Below are positions 6,308 through 13,649 of a stretch of DNA of 15,519 bases, in pieces. The stretch is from Spirochaetia bacterium (GTDB lineage: Bacteria > Spirochaetota > Spirochaetia > Treponematales > Breznakiellaceae), in NCBI GenBank assembly GCA_026002305.1, contig BOBI01000041.1:1-15519 (forward strand), written 5' to 3'. Position numbers and translations under genes: made by a program. The notes under the pieces are model-generated. The model did not search any database. It saw only the letters and a program-made list of their open reading frames with translations, and was not told where the DNA came from. Position 1 is the stretch's first letter; every line of letters begins with the position of its first letter.

Positions 6308-7255
6308 ATGCAAGAAGCGGATGCGGAAGCAAAAATTCAGTGCCTCATCCGGGAAGCTTATAAAAAGTTGAAGGAGGCCAATCCGGAGGATGCGCTTGCG
6401 GCGTTAAATGGTGCGCTACGGGTAAATTACGAGTGCGAAGAGGCTTTGTATACATTAAAATGCTTAAATTGGTGGCTGGAAAAGATAAAAAACCTTGATG
6501 CGGCGGGCGATTCCTACAGTAAGGGGGCGTTTATAATTTCGCAGTGGAAAAGCTACCTATTGTTTTTAAACCGGCTTGGAATTGGGTTTGATACAAGCAG
6601 GTATGCGGTGCGTCATTTTGTTTACGGTCTCGCGCTAGGGTTTTATAAAGAAGTATTAGAGGATGGCAGCGACAGGTTTGATCCTTCCCTTTTTTTCCAG
6701 ATAGGACGTTGTTACAAGGGTGTAGGCGATTATGTGTCCGCGTCGGAATACCTTGGTAAGGTGGTGCATTTTAAAAAAGAAGACGCTCTTGCGCTTTCAG
6801 AACTAGCTGATGTTAAGGCTATGTTGGGCGAAACAAGGGAGGCCAAGGTCCTGTTCCGCGAGGCTTTTTTTATTGATCCGCAGGGTGTCGATATTGATTC
6901 TCTGGAATCGGCTCTTATTCGCTCTCTTATTGACAATGTCGCAAGCCGCGGGTATTCCGGCGGTGAGCTTTTGGAGCGGTTGCCGGTATACGCGGCTCTT
7001 ATGGGTTTGTTTTCGGTAAAAAGGGAAATAAAACTCGCGGAGCTTGGCAGGTTGAAGCAGGCGATTTTTTCTTTGGAAAATGAAGTTAGGAATAACCATG
7101 AGGATAAAAATGTTTTGATACCAAATCTTATAAATAAATATTTATGGTTAATGGATTATTATGAGAGTGTTCATGAAAATCCATCGGCGATAGAAGAAAT
7201 TAAATTAAAGATAAAAATAATAGAACCGGATATTTATGACCGGTTTTTTGCTTGA
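6308..7255 (+). CDS. TPR-repeat protein upstream of greA
   Basis: Encodes 315 residues with no signal peptide, so cytoplasmic. Helical hairpins of TPR type are visible: residues ~15-45 (EAYKKLKEANPEDALAALNG and following) and ~127-190, where FFQIGRCYKGVGDYVSASEY is followed by LSELADVKAMLGETREAKVL and FREAFFIDP, two classical TPR units. The C-terminal ~60 residues form a longer helix rich in Lys, Glu and Asn. It probably binds other proteins. It is 25 bases ahead of the giant greA and almost certainly shares its transcript, so a role in transcription or with GreA is a reasonable inference, but no enzymatic motif is present. The start at 6308 is the first ATG of the frame; its ribosome site is unusual (see the leader feature). 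Confidence 0.8.
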   Translation: MQEADAEAKIQCLIREAYKKLKEANPEDALAALNGALRVNYECEEALYTLKCLNWWLEKIKNLDAAGDSYSKGAFIISQWKSYLLFLNRLGIGFDTSRYAVRHFVYGLALGFYKEVLEDGSDRFDPSLFFQIGRCYKGVGDYVSASEYLGKVVHFKKEDALALSELADVKAMLGETREAKVLFREAFFIDPQGVDIDSLESALIRSLIDNVASRGYSGGELLERLPVYAALMGLFSVKREIKLAELGRLKQAIFSLENEVRNNHEDKNVLIPNLINKYLWLMDYYESVHENPSAIEEIKLKIKIIEPDIYDRFFA

Positions 7256-7280
7256 TGTTGTATAAGAGGAGATTGATAAA

Positions 7281-9971
7281 ATGTCACAAGAAGAGTTATT
7301 AAAAAATGTTCAGAATATGCTTAACGAGGAAAAATTTACACGCGCGACTTTAAGTAATTATTCAATTGATAGATTTAAAGAACTTGATATTGTTATAAAC
7401 GAAGCAAAAGAAGCCCATGCACTAGGCGAGCTAAAAACACTTTGTGATGAACATTTAAGCCATACAAAAAACAGTATCATATCCGTTTATTTTTCCGGTA
7501 TTGCGGCGCTTTCGCAGCAGATAATTGATGATGCCGTGCTTGTTAACCTTGTCAGTATTTTTGTTGATAACCGGAAATGGAACATCGTTAAATATTTGTG
7601 TTACCGTATTCTTGATTACGGCGAGTCAAAATTTGCGCTGCGGACATTAGGCGACTGCTATAAAAATGACGGCGAAGAAGGAAAAATTTATGAGGTATGG
7701 AAACGCCTTGTAAAAATTGATTCCGAAGAAGCTGATATTACAAAGTTGTTGGCCGAGCGCGCGGAAAAAGAGGGCGACATGGACGAAGCTGTCGAATACT
7801 TCAGGAAGGCCCTTCACCGTTATATAAACAAGCAGTTATTTACAAATGTCCGCGAGATATGGGCAAAACTAATTGGGTATCATCCTGAAGATATAGACTT
7901 TTTTCTTAGCGTGCAAAGCAAGGTTGCAAAAAATATAAGCAGCGAGAAAGCAGCCGTTCTTATGTCCGATGTCTACGAGGCTTATAAAAAACGTGATGAA
8001 ATTGATGTTTCAATAAATATACTAAAGTTGATTTTATCTTATGATGAACACGATAACAATGCGCGGAAAGAAATTACGGAATGTTTTAGAAAGAGGTATG
8101 CTTCGCACAGTCAGGTTGAAGAATACATAAAAGTTTCAAACCTTACGCAGTCATATCGTAACGTTCACGAAGCCATAAGCAATTTTGAAAAACATATTGC
8201 GTTTGATAAAAGCAATTTTGTTTATCACAGAACGTGGGGTGTGGGGCGTATTTCTAAAGTTGAAGGCGATGAAATCATTATTGACTTTGCTAAACACCGC
8301 GACCATAAAATGGGTTTAAAAATGGCGGTAAACGCATTGCAAACCCTGGACAAAAATCATATTTGGGTTTTGCGCGCAACAATGAGCCGCGAAAAACTTC
8401 ATGACAAAATAAAGAATGATGTTGAATGGGCAATAAAGACCGTTATTAAAAGTTTTGATAATTCATGCGAATTTAAAAAGATAAAAAGTGAATTGGTTCC
8501 GGCAATTCTTACTGCCGGTGAATGGACATCGTGGAATAATAAGGCACGGGAAGTACTTAAAACCGATTCCTCTTTGGGTGTAAGCCCCGATAATATAAAT
8601 GTGTGGACTGTTCGTGATCACTCAATTACACCCGAAGAAAAATTATACACCCAGTTTAAGGCGGAAAAGAAATTCTTTAAACGTGTTGATATTATACGCG
8701 AGTTTGCAGCATTAGAATCTGTTGACGCAGATTCGGAATCTTTAAAGGAAATGGCAAATTTCTTTAATACGAATTTGAAAAATTTCAATAATGCCGACGA
8801 GGTAACGATAACGTCCTATTTGCTTATTAAAGAAATTTCCGTAATTTTTCCGGCTATCGGCGCCGGATTGCAATTAAATTTCCTTAATATTTTTGAGCAT
8901 ATAAATAATGTCAGCGAAACATACATGGCTATAAAAGATTCCATTTCGCAAAAAACATTCTTAACACAGATAAAACTTTTTGTTCCCGATTGGCAGGTGG
9001 TGTATTTAAAACTTTTTCCTGTGGCGCTTGACGATACAATTATTGAAACACTTAAAACCGAAGGCTACGAAGAGAAAGTTGTTTCTATGATACGGAATTG
9101 CTTTGACGATTACCGTACTAACCGCGATTGTGTTATTTGGTTTTATAAAAATTATAAAGAGGATCCTCTGTTTGTTAGAGCAAACATAAGCAATGAGAAA
9201 ATCATTATTACATTGATAAACATACTTGATGTTACATATCGTGAAATTGACAACCAGCTTGCGTCAACCGAAAACAAAAAAGTAAACAAACAGGTTTGGA
9301 CAATTCTTTTTAAAGAAAATTTGCTGAATGATTATTTAAGCGATGCCGACAGGGAAACAATTATCCGTATATGGACATTGCTTGATGACGTTAAGGACTT
9401 GGATCCGGCGGATAAACTTAAACTGAAAAACCGCATAATTGAAAAATTCCCTGACTTTAAATTTTTCGGCTCCGCACAAAAAGAAACGGTTAACCGGACG
9501 CTCATTGTTACCGTTGCAAAATACGAAGAAAAGCAGCGCCAGCTTGCAAAAATTATGGACGAAGAAGTTCCGGCAAACTCAAAAGAAATTGCGTTTGCGC
9601 TGTCGTTGGGCGACTTGCGTGAAAACGCTGAATACAAGGCCGCGAAAGAAAAACAAGAGATACTTAACTCGACCGTTGCAAAACTTAAAAACGAAATTGA
9701 ACGCTCGCAGCTATTTGATCCGTCAACAGTCAATACAACACGTGTATCATTCGGAACAATCGTTGTGCTTACCAACACCGTAAAAGGCATAGACGAAACT
9801 TATACATTGCTGGGCCCTTGGGAATCCGACCCGCAAAATAAAATTATTTCGTATATGTCGCCGTTTGGCAATTCGATTTTAAATAAACGTGTAGGCGAAC
9901 AATTTGATTTTGAAATAAACGACGAAAAGATAAATTATCTGGTAAAAGAAATTAAAGCAGCGCAGTTGTAA
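7281..9971 (+). CDS. greA: Giant GreA transcript-cleavage factor with long helical-repeat N-terminus
   Basis: Encodes 896 residues from ATG 7281 with ribosome site AGGAGA. Residues ~738-896 are a complete GreA: the coiled-coil domain carries GDLRENAEYKAAKEKQ (777-792), with D778 and E781 matching the acidic tip residues (E. coli D41, E44) that place Mg2+ in the RNA polymerase active site. The C-terminal globular domain follows (TTRVSFGTIVVLTNT, then MSPFGNSILNKRVGEQ). The domain length matches the ~158 residues of stand-alone GreA. The first ~735 residues are mostly helical, TPR-like repeats (for example residues ~150-180, EGDMDEAVEYFRKAL). They are interrupted near residues 313-355 by a beta-rich segment (FVYHRTWGVGRISKVEGDEI and following) resembling Tudor/KOW or CarD-type RNA-polymerase-binding modules. 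Oversized GreA is a known spirochaete trait (Treponema, Borrelia). It rescues backtracked RNA polymerase; the extension's job is unknown. It follows the TPR gene by 25 bases. Confidence 0.92.
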   Translation: MSQEELLKNVQNMLNEEKFTRATLSNYSIDRFKELDIVINEAKEAHALGELKTLCDEHLSHTKNSIISVYFSGIAALSQQIIDDAVLVNLVSIFVDNRKWNIVKYLCYRILDYGESKFALRTLGDCYKNDGEEGKIYEVWKRLVKIDSEEADITKLLAERAEKEGDMDEAVEYFRKALHRYINKQLFTNVREIWAKLIGYHPEDIDFFLSVQSKVAKNISSEKAAVLMSDVYEAYKKRDEIDVSINILKLILSYDEHDNNARKEITECFRKRYASHSQVEEYIKVSNLTQSYRNVHEAISNFEKHIAFDKSNFVYHRTWGVGRISKVEGDEIIIDFAKHRDHKMGLKMAVNALQTLDKNHIWVLRATMSREKLHDKIKNDVEWAIKTVIKSFDNSCEFKKIKSELVPAILTAGEWTSWNNKAREVLKTDSSLGVSPDNINVWTVRDHSITPEEKLYTQFKAEKKFFKRVDIIREFAALESVDADSESLKEMANFFNTNLKNFNNADEVTITSYLLIKEISVIFPAIGAGLQLNFLNIFEHINNVSETYMAIKDSISQKTFLTQIKLFVPDWQVVYLKLFPVALDDTIIETLKTEGYEEKVVSMIRNCFDDYRTNRDCVIWFYKNYKEDPLFVRANISNEKIIITLINILDVTYREIDNQLASTENKKVNKQVWTILFKENLLNDYLSDADRETIIRIWTLLDDVKDLDPADKLKLKNRIIEKFPDFKFFGSAQKETVNRTLIVTVAKYEEKQRQLAKIMDEEVPANSKEIAFALSLGDLRENAEYKAAKEKQEILNSTVAKLKNEIERSQLFDPSTVNTTRVSFGTIVVLTNTVKGIDETYTLLGPWESDPQNKIISYMSPFGNSILNKRVGEQFDFEINDEKINYLVKEIKAAQL

Positions 9972-9982
9972 CGGCTTTTATT

Positions 9983-10042
9983 CGCAGGGCGGTTTAATAC
10001 CGTCTGCGTGCAACGCTACAAAAATGCCGCGTTGCTTGCGGC
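9983..10042. repeat. Hairpins between convergent genes, ATACCG family, copy 4
   Basis: The first hairpin is CGCAG (9983-9987) and CGGT (9990-9993) pairing with ACCG (9999-10002) and CTGCG (10004-10008). It includes the exact 12-base GGTTTAATACCG also found at 4984. The second is GCCGC (10026-10030) with GCGGC (10038-10042). The elements lie between the stops of greA and the HEAT-repeat gene and may end both transcripts, though no clear T tract follows. Confidence 0.5.
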
Positions 10043-10050
10043 GCGGCGGC

Positions 10051-11385
10051 TTATAGTTTAGAAAGTACATCTGCCGCTTTGCGTGAAAGGCTGTTCTTTT
10101 TGTCTTCGCTGATTTTTTCAACTTCTTCTTTAAAGTTGGTAAATTTATTAGCCGCCGTTATTTCCAGTGCAAATGATTTTTCGATAATATCTTTTGAGGA
10201 AAAAAGGCGCGCCGCAAGCGGCTTAACTTTATCGGTCTTGGCATTGGAAAGCGCCTTTAAAAGTCCGTTATAAAACGCCGTTTGCTTTTTACTTTTAACG
10301 TCATCAAGTTTTGTGATTACCTGATCCGCATATTGTTCAGCGTTATTTTTTAAAAGCATTTCCGCGCAAAGAATCCGCAATTTATCTGAATTTTTTTGAT
10401 CCTCAAATAACTTTTTAAGCATATCGTTTGTATCTGAGCGATCTATTGCACCTAACGCACGGACAGCTTCCTCTTTAACCGAAGCCACTTCGTCGCGCTC
10501 GGCACGGTAACGGAGAAAAGGCGCGGCCTTTGCAAGTTTTAAATCGCCGGCCGCTTTTACCGCCGCAAGCCGTGTCCTGAAAAAAGTGTCGCGGAAGCCG
10601 TCGATAATTGCCTGTTCAACCCTTTCGCCGCTGAAAGAACCAAGCGCGCTTATAGCGGAGGCACGTACATTGACATCCTGCGCGCCGGCCGCTTCAATGA
10701 TTACGTCTAATGCGGCATTGTTTTTTATTTTTGCCGCCGCATCAAGAGCCGCCATGCGCAGCGGCGCACCCTCGTCGTTGTTTTTAATAATATCAAGCAG
10801 GAAGTTAAGGCTGTTGTTTGACGCCGCGCTGCCTAACGCCGCTACTATTTCCCGCTGCGTCTCGCTTGACGGAGAGTTATTGTTGTAAAACTCCATTAAC
10901 ATGCCGGAGATCGCATCCGCTCCGGCAGTACCATTTGCAGTTTTTCCAAGCGCTTTAATCGAAATGTTGCGATAACGGTCCTCGTTAGATTTTATTATAT
11001 CCTGTAAAATATTCTGCGCTTTTACATATTTTACCTGCCCCAAATATGTTATGGCGGCATTAACAATCTGAGGTTCTTTTTCTTCGCGCTGTTGCAAAAT
11101 GTCCATGGCAGCATCTTCCAGCCCGCCTTGTTCACGGTCAGAAAAGAACAAAAACAAATTGTTTAAAATATTTATGTTTTTACTGGTTTTTGAAAGCGCG
11201 ATTAAATCATTATCAAGGTATGTTATATTGTCGGTCTTTAATTTTCTAATAAGTTCGGCAATTTCATTATCTGTGCCGTAATTGATTGTATCACGTTGAT
11301 ACTGCTCATAATCCGGTTCTTCTGCGAAAGGGTTATAAACTAACAACAACATCAATAGTACAAATAATATCTTTTTAGCTGCCAT
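10051..11385 (-). CDS. Exported HEAT-repeat protein
   Basis: Encodes 444 residues. It begins with a signal peptide (MAAKK, a long Leu/Val core, cleavage likely after NPFA near residue 21), so it acts in the periplasm or at the envelope. From about residue 110 to the end it is a solenoid of HEAT-like helical pairs, seen as repeated ALG segments: YRNISIKALGKTANG, REIVAALGSAASN, VNVRASAISALGSFSG, VKEEAVRALGAID. This is a protein-binding scaffold with no catalytic motif. The ATG at 11385 overlaps the end of tgt by 11 bases, so translation is coupled to tgt; the ribosome site is poor. Such HEAT proteins next to tgt are, as far as I recall, seen in other treponemes. Its partner is unknown. Confidence 0.8.
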   Translation of the reverse strand: MAAKKILFVLLMLLLVYNPFAEEPDYEQYQRDTINYGTDNEIAELIRKLKTDNITYLDNDLIALSKTSKNINILNNLFLFFSDREQGGLEDAAMDILQQREEKEPQIVNAAITYLGQVKYVKAQNILQDIIKSNEDRYRNISIKALGKTANGTAGADAISGMLMEFYNNNSPSSETQREIVAALGSAASNNSLNFLLDIIKNNDEGAPLRMAALDAAAKIKNNAALDVIIEAAGAQDVNVRASAISALGSFSGERVEQAIIDGFRDTFFRTRLAAVKAAGDLKLAKAAPFLRYRAERDEVASVKEEAVRALGAIDRSDTNDMLKKLFEDQKNSDKLRILCAEMLLKNNAEQYADQVITKLDDVKSKKQTAFYNGLLKALSNAKTDKVKPLAARLFSSKDIIEKSFALEITAANKFTNFKEEVEKISEDKKNSLSRKAADVLSKL

Positions 11386-12505
11386 AATATTTCTTTAAAA
11401 ATTCCTTTTTAAACGATAGAAAACAATCCTGCTGTATTGCCATTCTTGCCTTTAGTACAAGGTTATGCAAAAAAAATAAATTATGATAGCTTGAAAGCAT
11501 AGAGAATAAAATTTCTTTGGTTTTAAAAAGATGATGCATATATGCCCTGCTGTAAGTTTTGCAGACATGGCAATTACAAACGGGGTCAACGGGATTAAAA
11601 TCGGTTTCGTATCCGCTCTTTTTTAATAAAAGATTGCCTTTATGCGTAATAAGCTGCCCGTTACGCGCAAGCCGTGTAGGCAGCACGCAGTCAAACATAT
11701 CAATGCCGTTTTCTATTGCTTCCAATATATAATCGGGGGTGCCTATTCCCATAACATAACGTGGTTTTTCCTGCGGCAATAACGCCGATGTAAAAGACAG
11801 GTATTCACTAAAAACTTCGTGGGGTTCGCCTACGGAAAGCCCGCCTATAGCGATGCCGGAAATTCCCGCCGCGCAGGCGCTTTCCGCGCTTTTTTCGCGC
11901 AGGTCTTTAAAAAAATTCCCCTGTACAATGGAGAAAAATTTGCCTTGGTAGCCTTCATCACATTTTTCATTCCAGCGCTGCTTTGCCCTGTTAAGCCACT
12001 TTTCGGTGATGATTAATGCACCTAACGCTTTCTTCCATGGCGATTCATAAGGCGAGCATACATCAAGCTGCATTTGAATATCACTGTTTAATGCAGTTTG
12101 AATATCAACAACTTTTTCCGGTGTTAAGAAATGTTCACTGCCATCAATATGCGAGCGGAATTTCGCGCCTTCCTCCGTAATTTTTCGCAGTGATGGAAGC
12201 GAGAAGATTTGAAACCCGCCTGAATCCGTTAAAATATTTTTTTGCCATTTAGAAAAGTCGTGCAGGCTTCCGCATTTTTGTATAACATCTGTACCCGGCC
12301 GTAAATACAAATGGTAGGTATTGCCAAGTATTATTTCAAACCCTATTTCGTTTAAGGCTTCGTTGGTCATTGCCTTTACGGTTCCGTTTGTACCAACAGG
12401 CATAAAGACAGGTGTTGTAACATCACCGTGAGGCAGCTTCATTATTCCGGTACGCGCCGGACATTCCGACGATTTTTGTTGTATTGAAAAAAATTGTTCA
12501 CTCAT
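11375..12505 (-). CDS. tgt: Queuine tRNA-ribosyltransferase (tRNA-guanine transglycosylase)
   Basis: Encodes 376 residues, the standard size. It exchanges the wobble guanine (G34) of GU(N)-anticodon tRNAs for the queuosine precursor. Visible landmarks are D94 in LTDSGGFQ (general acid/base region), VQGNFFKDLR and GIAIGGLSVGEP (substrate pocket), MFDCVLPTRLARNGQ with the nucleophilic Asp and tRNA-binding Arg, and a zinc site C310, C312, C315 and H341 in the usual CxCx2Cx25H spacing. LPTRLARNG has Leu where many bacterial enzymes have Asn, and QLDVCSPY replaces the common FDECTPYP; both look like lineage variants, not damage. There is no clear ribosome site at 12505, only 6 bases after the stop of the LptG fragment, so translation probably relied on coupling within a former lptG-tgt operon. 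Confidence 0.96.
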   Translation of the reverse strand: MSEQFFSIQQKSSECPARTGIMKLPHGDVTTPVFMPVGTNGTVKAMTNEALNEIGFEIILGNTYHLYLRPGTDVIQKCGSLHDFSKWQKNILTDSGGFQIFSLPSLRKITEEGAKFRSHIDGSEHFLTPEKVVDIQTALNSDIQMQLDVCSPYESPWKKALGALIITEKWLNRAKQRWNEKCDEGYQGKFFSIVQGNFFKDLREKSAESACAAGISGIAIGGLSVGEPHEVFSEYLSFTSALLPQEKPRYVMGIGTPDYILEAIENGIDMFDCVLPTRLARNGQLITHKGNLLLKKSGYETDFNPVDPVCNCHVCKTYSRAYMHHLFKTKEILFSMLSSYHNLFFLHNLVLKARMAIQQDCFLSFKKEFLKKYYGS

Positions 12506-12511
12506 AAATAT

Positions 12512-12994
12512 TTACGTTTTAGAATACTTAACCAGGATTACGCCTACGCCTGTAAAGAAAAATACCGGAAACCATGCGCCTACTATCGGGGGAATCATAC
12601 CCAACCGGGCCATCATCATACTGATCATTTCCATAATGTAAAATACAACCGCAACTGAAAGACTCGTCAACAGGCTCATTAGCATAATGTTTTTTCTAAA
12701 ACGTCCGCCCATCGAAATTGAAAGTATAACAACAATAAACGAAACAGACGAAAAAGAAAAACGGTGGTAATAATCAGCAAGCGCTTTTAAAAATGGAAGG
12801 CCTGCCTGCCTTAAATCACGCACCAGACCGGCGGTATCCCTTGCGTTAAGATCGGCAGGTTCAACAGCGCTGCGCCTGAAAATTTCCGGATCTTCGTTGT
12901 AATCTTCTACTGTGGACGGCAATGGCCGTATGCGCAGTATCTTTTCTTCCCATTGGTATATTACCGCATTTTCAAATTGCCAATATTCTCCCAC
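12512..12994 (-). pseudogene. lptG: C-terminal ~160 residues of an LptG-type permease, 5' part missing
   Basis: From about residue GEYWQFENAVIYQWEEK onward the minus-strand frame reads as the second half of a YjgP/YjgQ (LptF/LptG) permease: the end of the periplasmic domain, then YYHRFSFSSVSFIVVILSIS, then three membrane helices to VILVKYSKT. The frame stays open to 13123, but beyond ~12995 it only reads the complement of a NifA-like coding sequence, so those residues are not LptG. The complementary N-terminal half, 195 residues, is the partial gene at the right edge; 195+160 matches one full LptG (about 360 residues in E. coli). The gene therefore seems split by a rearrangement. It precedes tgt by 6 bases, the order expected for lptG-tgt. 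On its own this piece should be non-functional. Confidence 0.8.
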
Positions 12995-13000
12995 CACCCT
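12988..13000. other. Rearrangement junction between lptG and nifA-like fragments
   Basis: To the left the minus strand encodes LptG (GEYWQF begins at ~12991); to the right the plus strand encodes the activator (LDAAL begins at 12999). The junction contains CCACC twice (12991-12995 and 12994-12998), the reverse complement of GGTGG at the window's end (15515-15519), where the other LptG half stops. Confidence 0.7.
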
Positions 13001-13175
13001 GGACGCCGCCCTCTCACGCCTTGAAAAAGAAATGATCACCGAAGCCCTCAAAAACTGCGAAGGCAATATGTCCGGCGCCTCGCGCAGCCTTGGCATCACC
13101 GAGCGCCAAATGGGACTCCGCATACACCACTACGGAATAAACTGGCGCAGCTTTAGAAAAACGCGCGGTTTATAG
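12996..13175 (+). pseudogene. C-terminal fragment of a NifA-like sigma-54 activator
   Basis: The frame from about 12996 to the TAG at 13173-13175 reads LDAALSRLEKEMITEALKNC, then EGNMSGASRSLGITERQMGL and RIHHYGINWRSF. This is the Fis-type helix-turn-helix that ends sigma-54-dependent activators; the TERQMGLRIHHYGI form is typical of the NifA subgroup. The receiver/GAF and AAA+ domains are absent: upstream of ~12990 the DNA is the antisense of the lptG fragment. The frame opens at 12912, but its first ~28 codons are lptG shadow. With no activation domain it cannot work as an activator. NifA would fit a diazotrophic treponeme, but a related activator is possible. Confidence 0.75.
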
Positions 13176-13192
13176 CAACAATATTGCCCTTA

Positions 13193-13201
13193 TGTTATAC
13201 T
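13193..13201 (+). promoter_or_regulatory. Extended -10 promoter of dut, probably leaderless
   Basis: TGTTATACT (13193-13201) is an extended -10 (TGn-TATACT) in the 33-base gap between the activator fragment and dut. No convincing -35 lies 17 bases upstream. Transcription starting about 7 bases downstream would begin at or next to the GTG start at 13209; no ribosome site is present. Confidence 0.5.
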
Positions 13202-13208
13202 TTTTTTT

Positions 13209-13649
13209 GTGGGGATTATCGTCAAATTTAAGAAAATATCACCGGATGCGATAGTACCGGCATTTCAAACTGAAGGTGCGGCGGGGGCGGATGTTTTTGC
13301 CTGTTTGAAGGGCGCTGTTACCGTGCCTGCAGGCGGCATAACTGTGCTGCCTACCGGCATAGCGTTGGAAATACCGGCAGGTTATGAAGCGCAGGTGCGT
13401 CCGCGTTCCGGTTTGGCTGCAAGGCACGGCGTTACAATTTTAAATTCGCCGGGCACTATAGATTCGGACTACCGCGGTGAGCTGCGCATAATTTTAATCA
13501 ATTTAGGAAAAGAGGCGTGGACCGTTAAAACATCAGACCGTATTGCCCAGTTGATTTTTGCTCCGGTAATTCATGCCGATTTTATTGAAGTACAGTGCTT
13601 AACAAACACAAGCAGGGGGGAGGGCGGCTTCGGCTCGACAGGAAAATGA
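13209..13649 (+). CDS. dut: dUTP diphosphatase (dUTPase)
   Basis: Encodes 146 residues, the size of homotrimeric dUTPases. It hydrolyses dUTP to dUMP and PPi, keeping uracil out of DNA and feeding dTMP synthesis. All five motifs are present: GAAGADVFA (23-31), RPRSGLAARHGV (64-75), NSPGTIDSDYRGE (79-91, with D85 activating water and Y88 selecting deoxyribose), a RIAQLIF motif near 110-116, and the flexible P-loop-like RGEGGFGSTGK (136-146). The start is GTG 13209; no in-frame ATG fits before motif 1, and no ribosome site is present. An extended -10 immediately upstream suggests a leaderless mRNA. The stop overlaps the start of lptF as ATGA, so the two are coupled. Confidence 0.95.
   Translation: MGIIVKFKKISPDAIVPAFQTEGAAGADVFACLKGAVTVPAGGITVLPTGIALEIPAGYEAQVRPRSGLAARHGVTILNSPGTIDSDYRGELRIILINLGKEAWTVKTSDRIAQLIFAPVIHADFIEVQCLTNTSRGEGGFGSTGK

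Noticed and set aside
9332-9790. Minus-strand 152-codon frame
   Set aside because: Antisense to the conserved GreA domain; Ser/Phe-rich shadow composition.
13001-13123. N-terminal ~40 residues of the minus-strand frame leading into the LptG fragment
   Set aside because: They are the complement of the activator's HTH and show no LptG similarity; the frame is open by chance across the junction.
12512-13175. Insertion sequence at the lptG/nifA junction
   Set aside because: No transposase, terminal inverted repeats or target duplication are visible; the two coding fragments abut directly.
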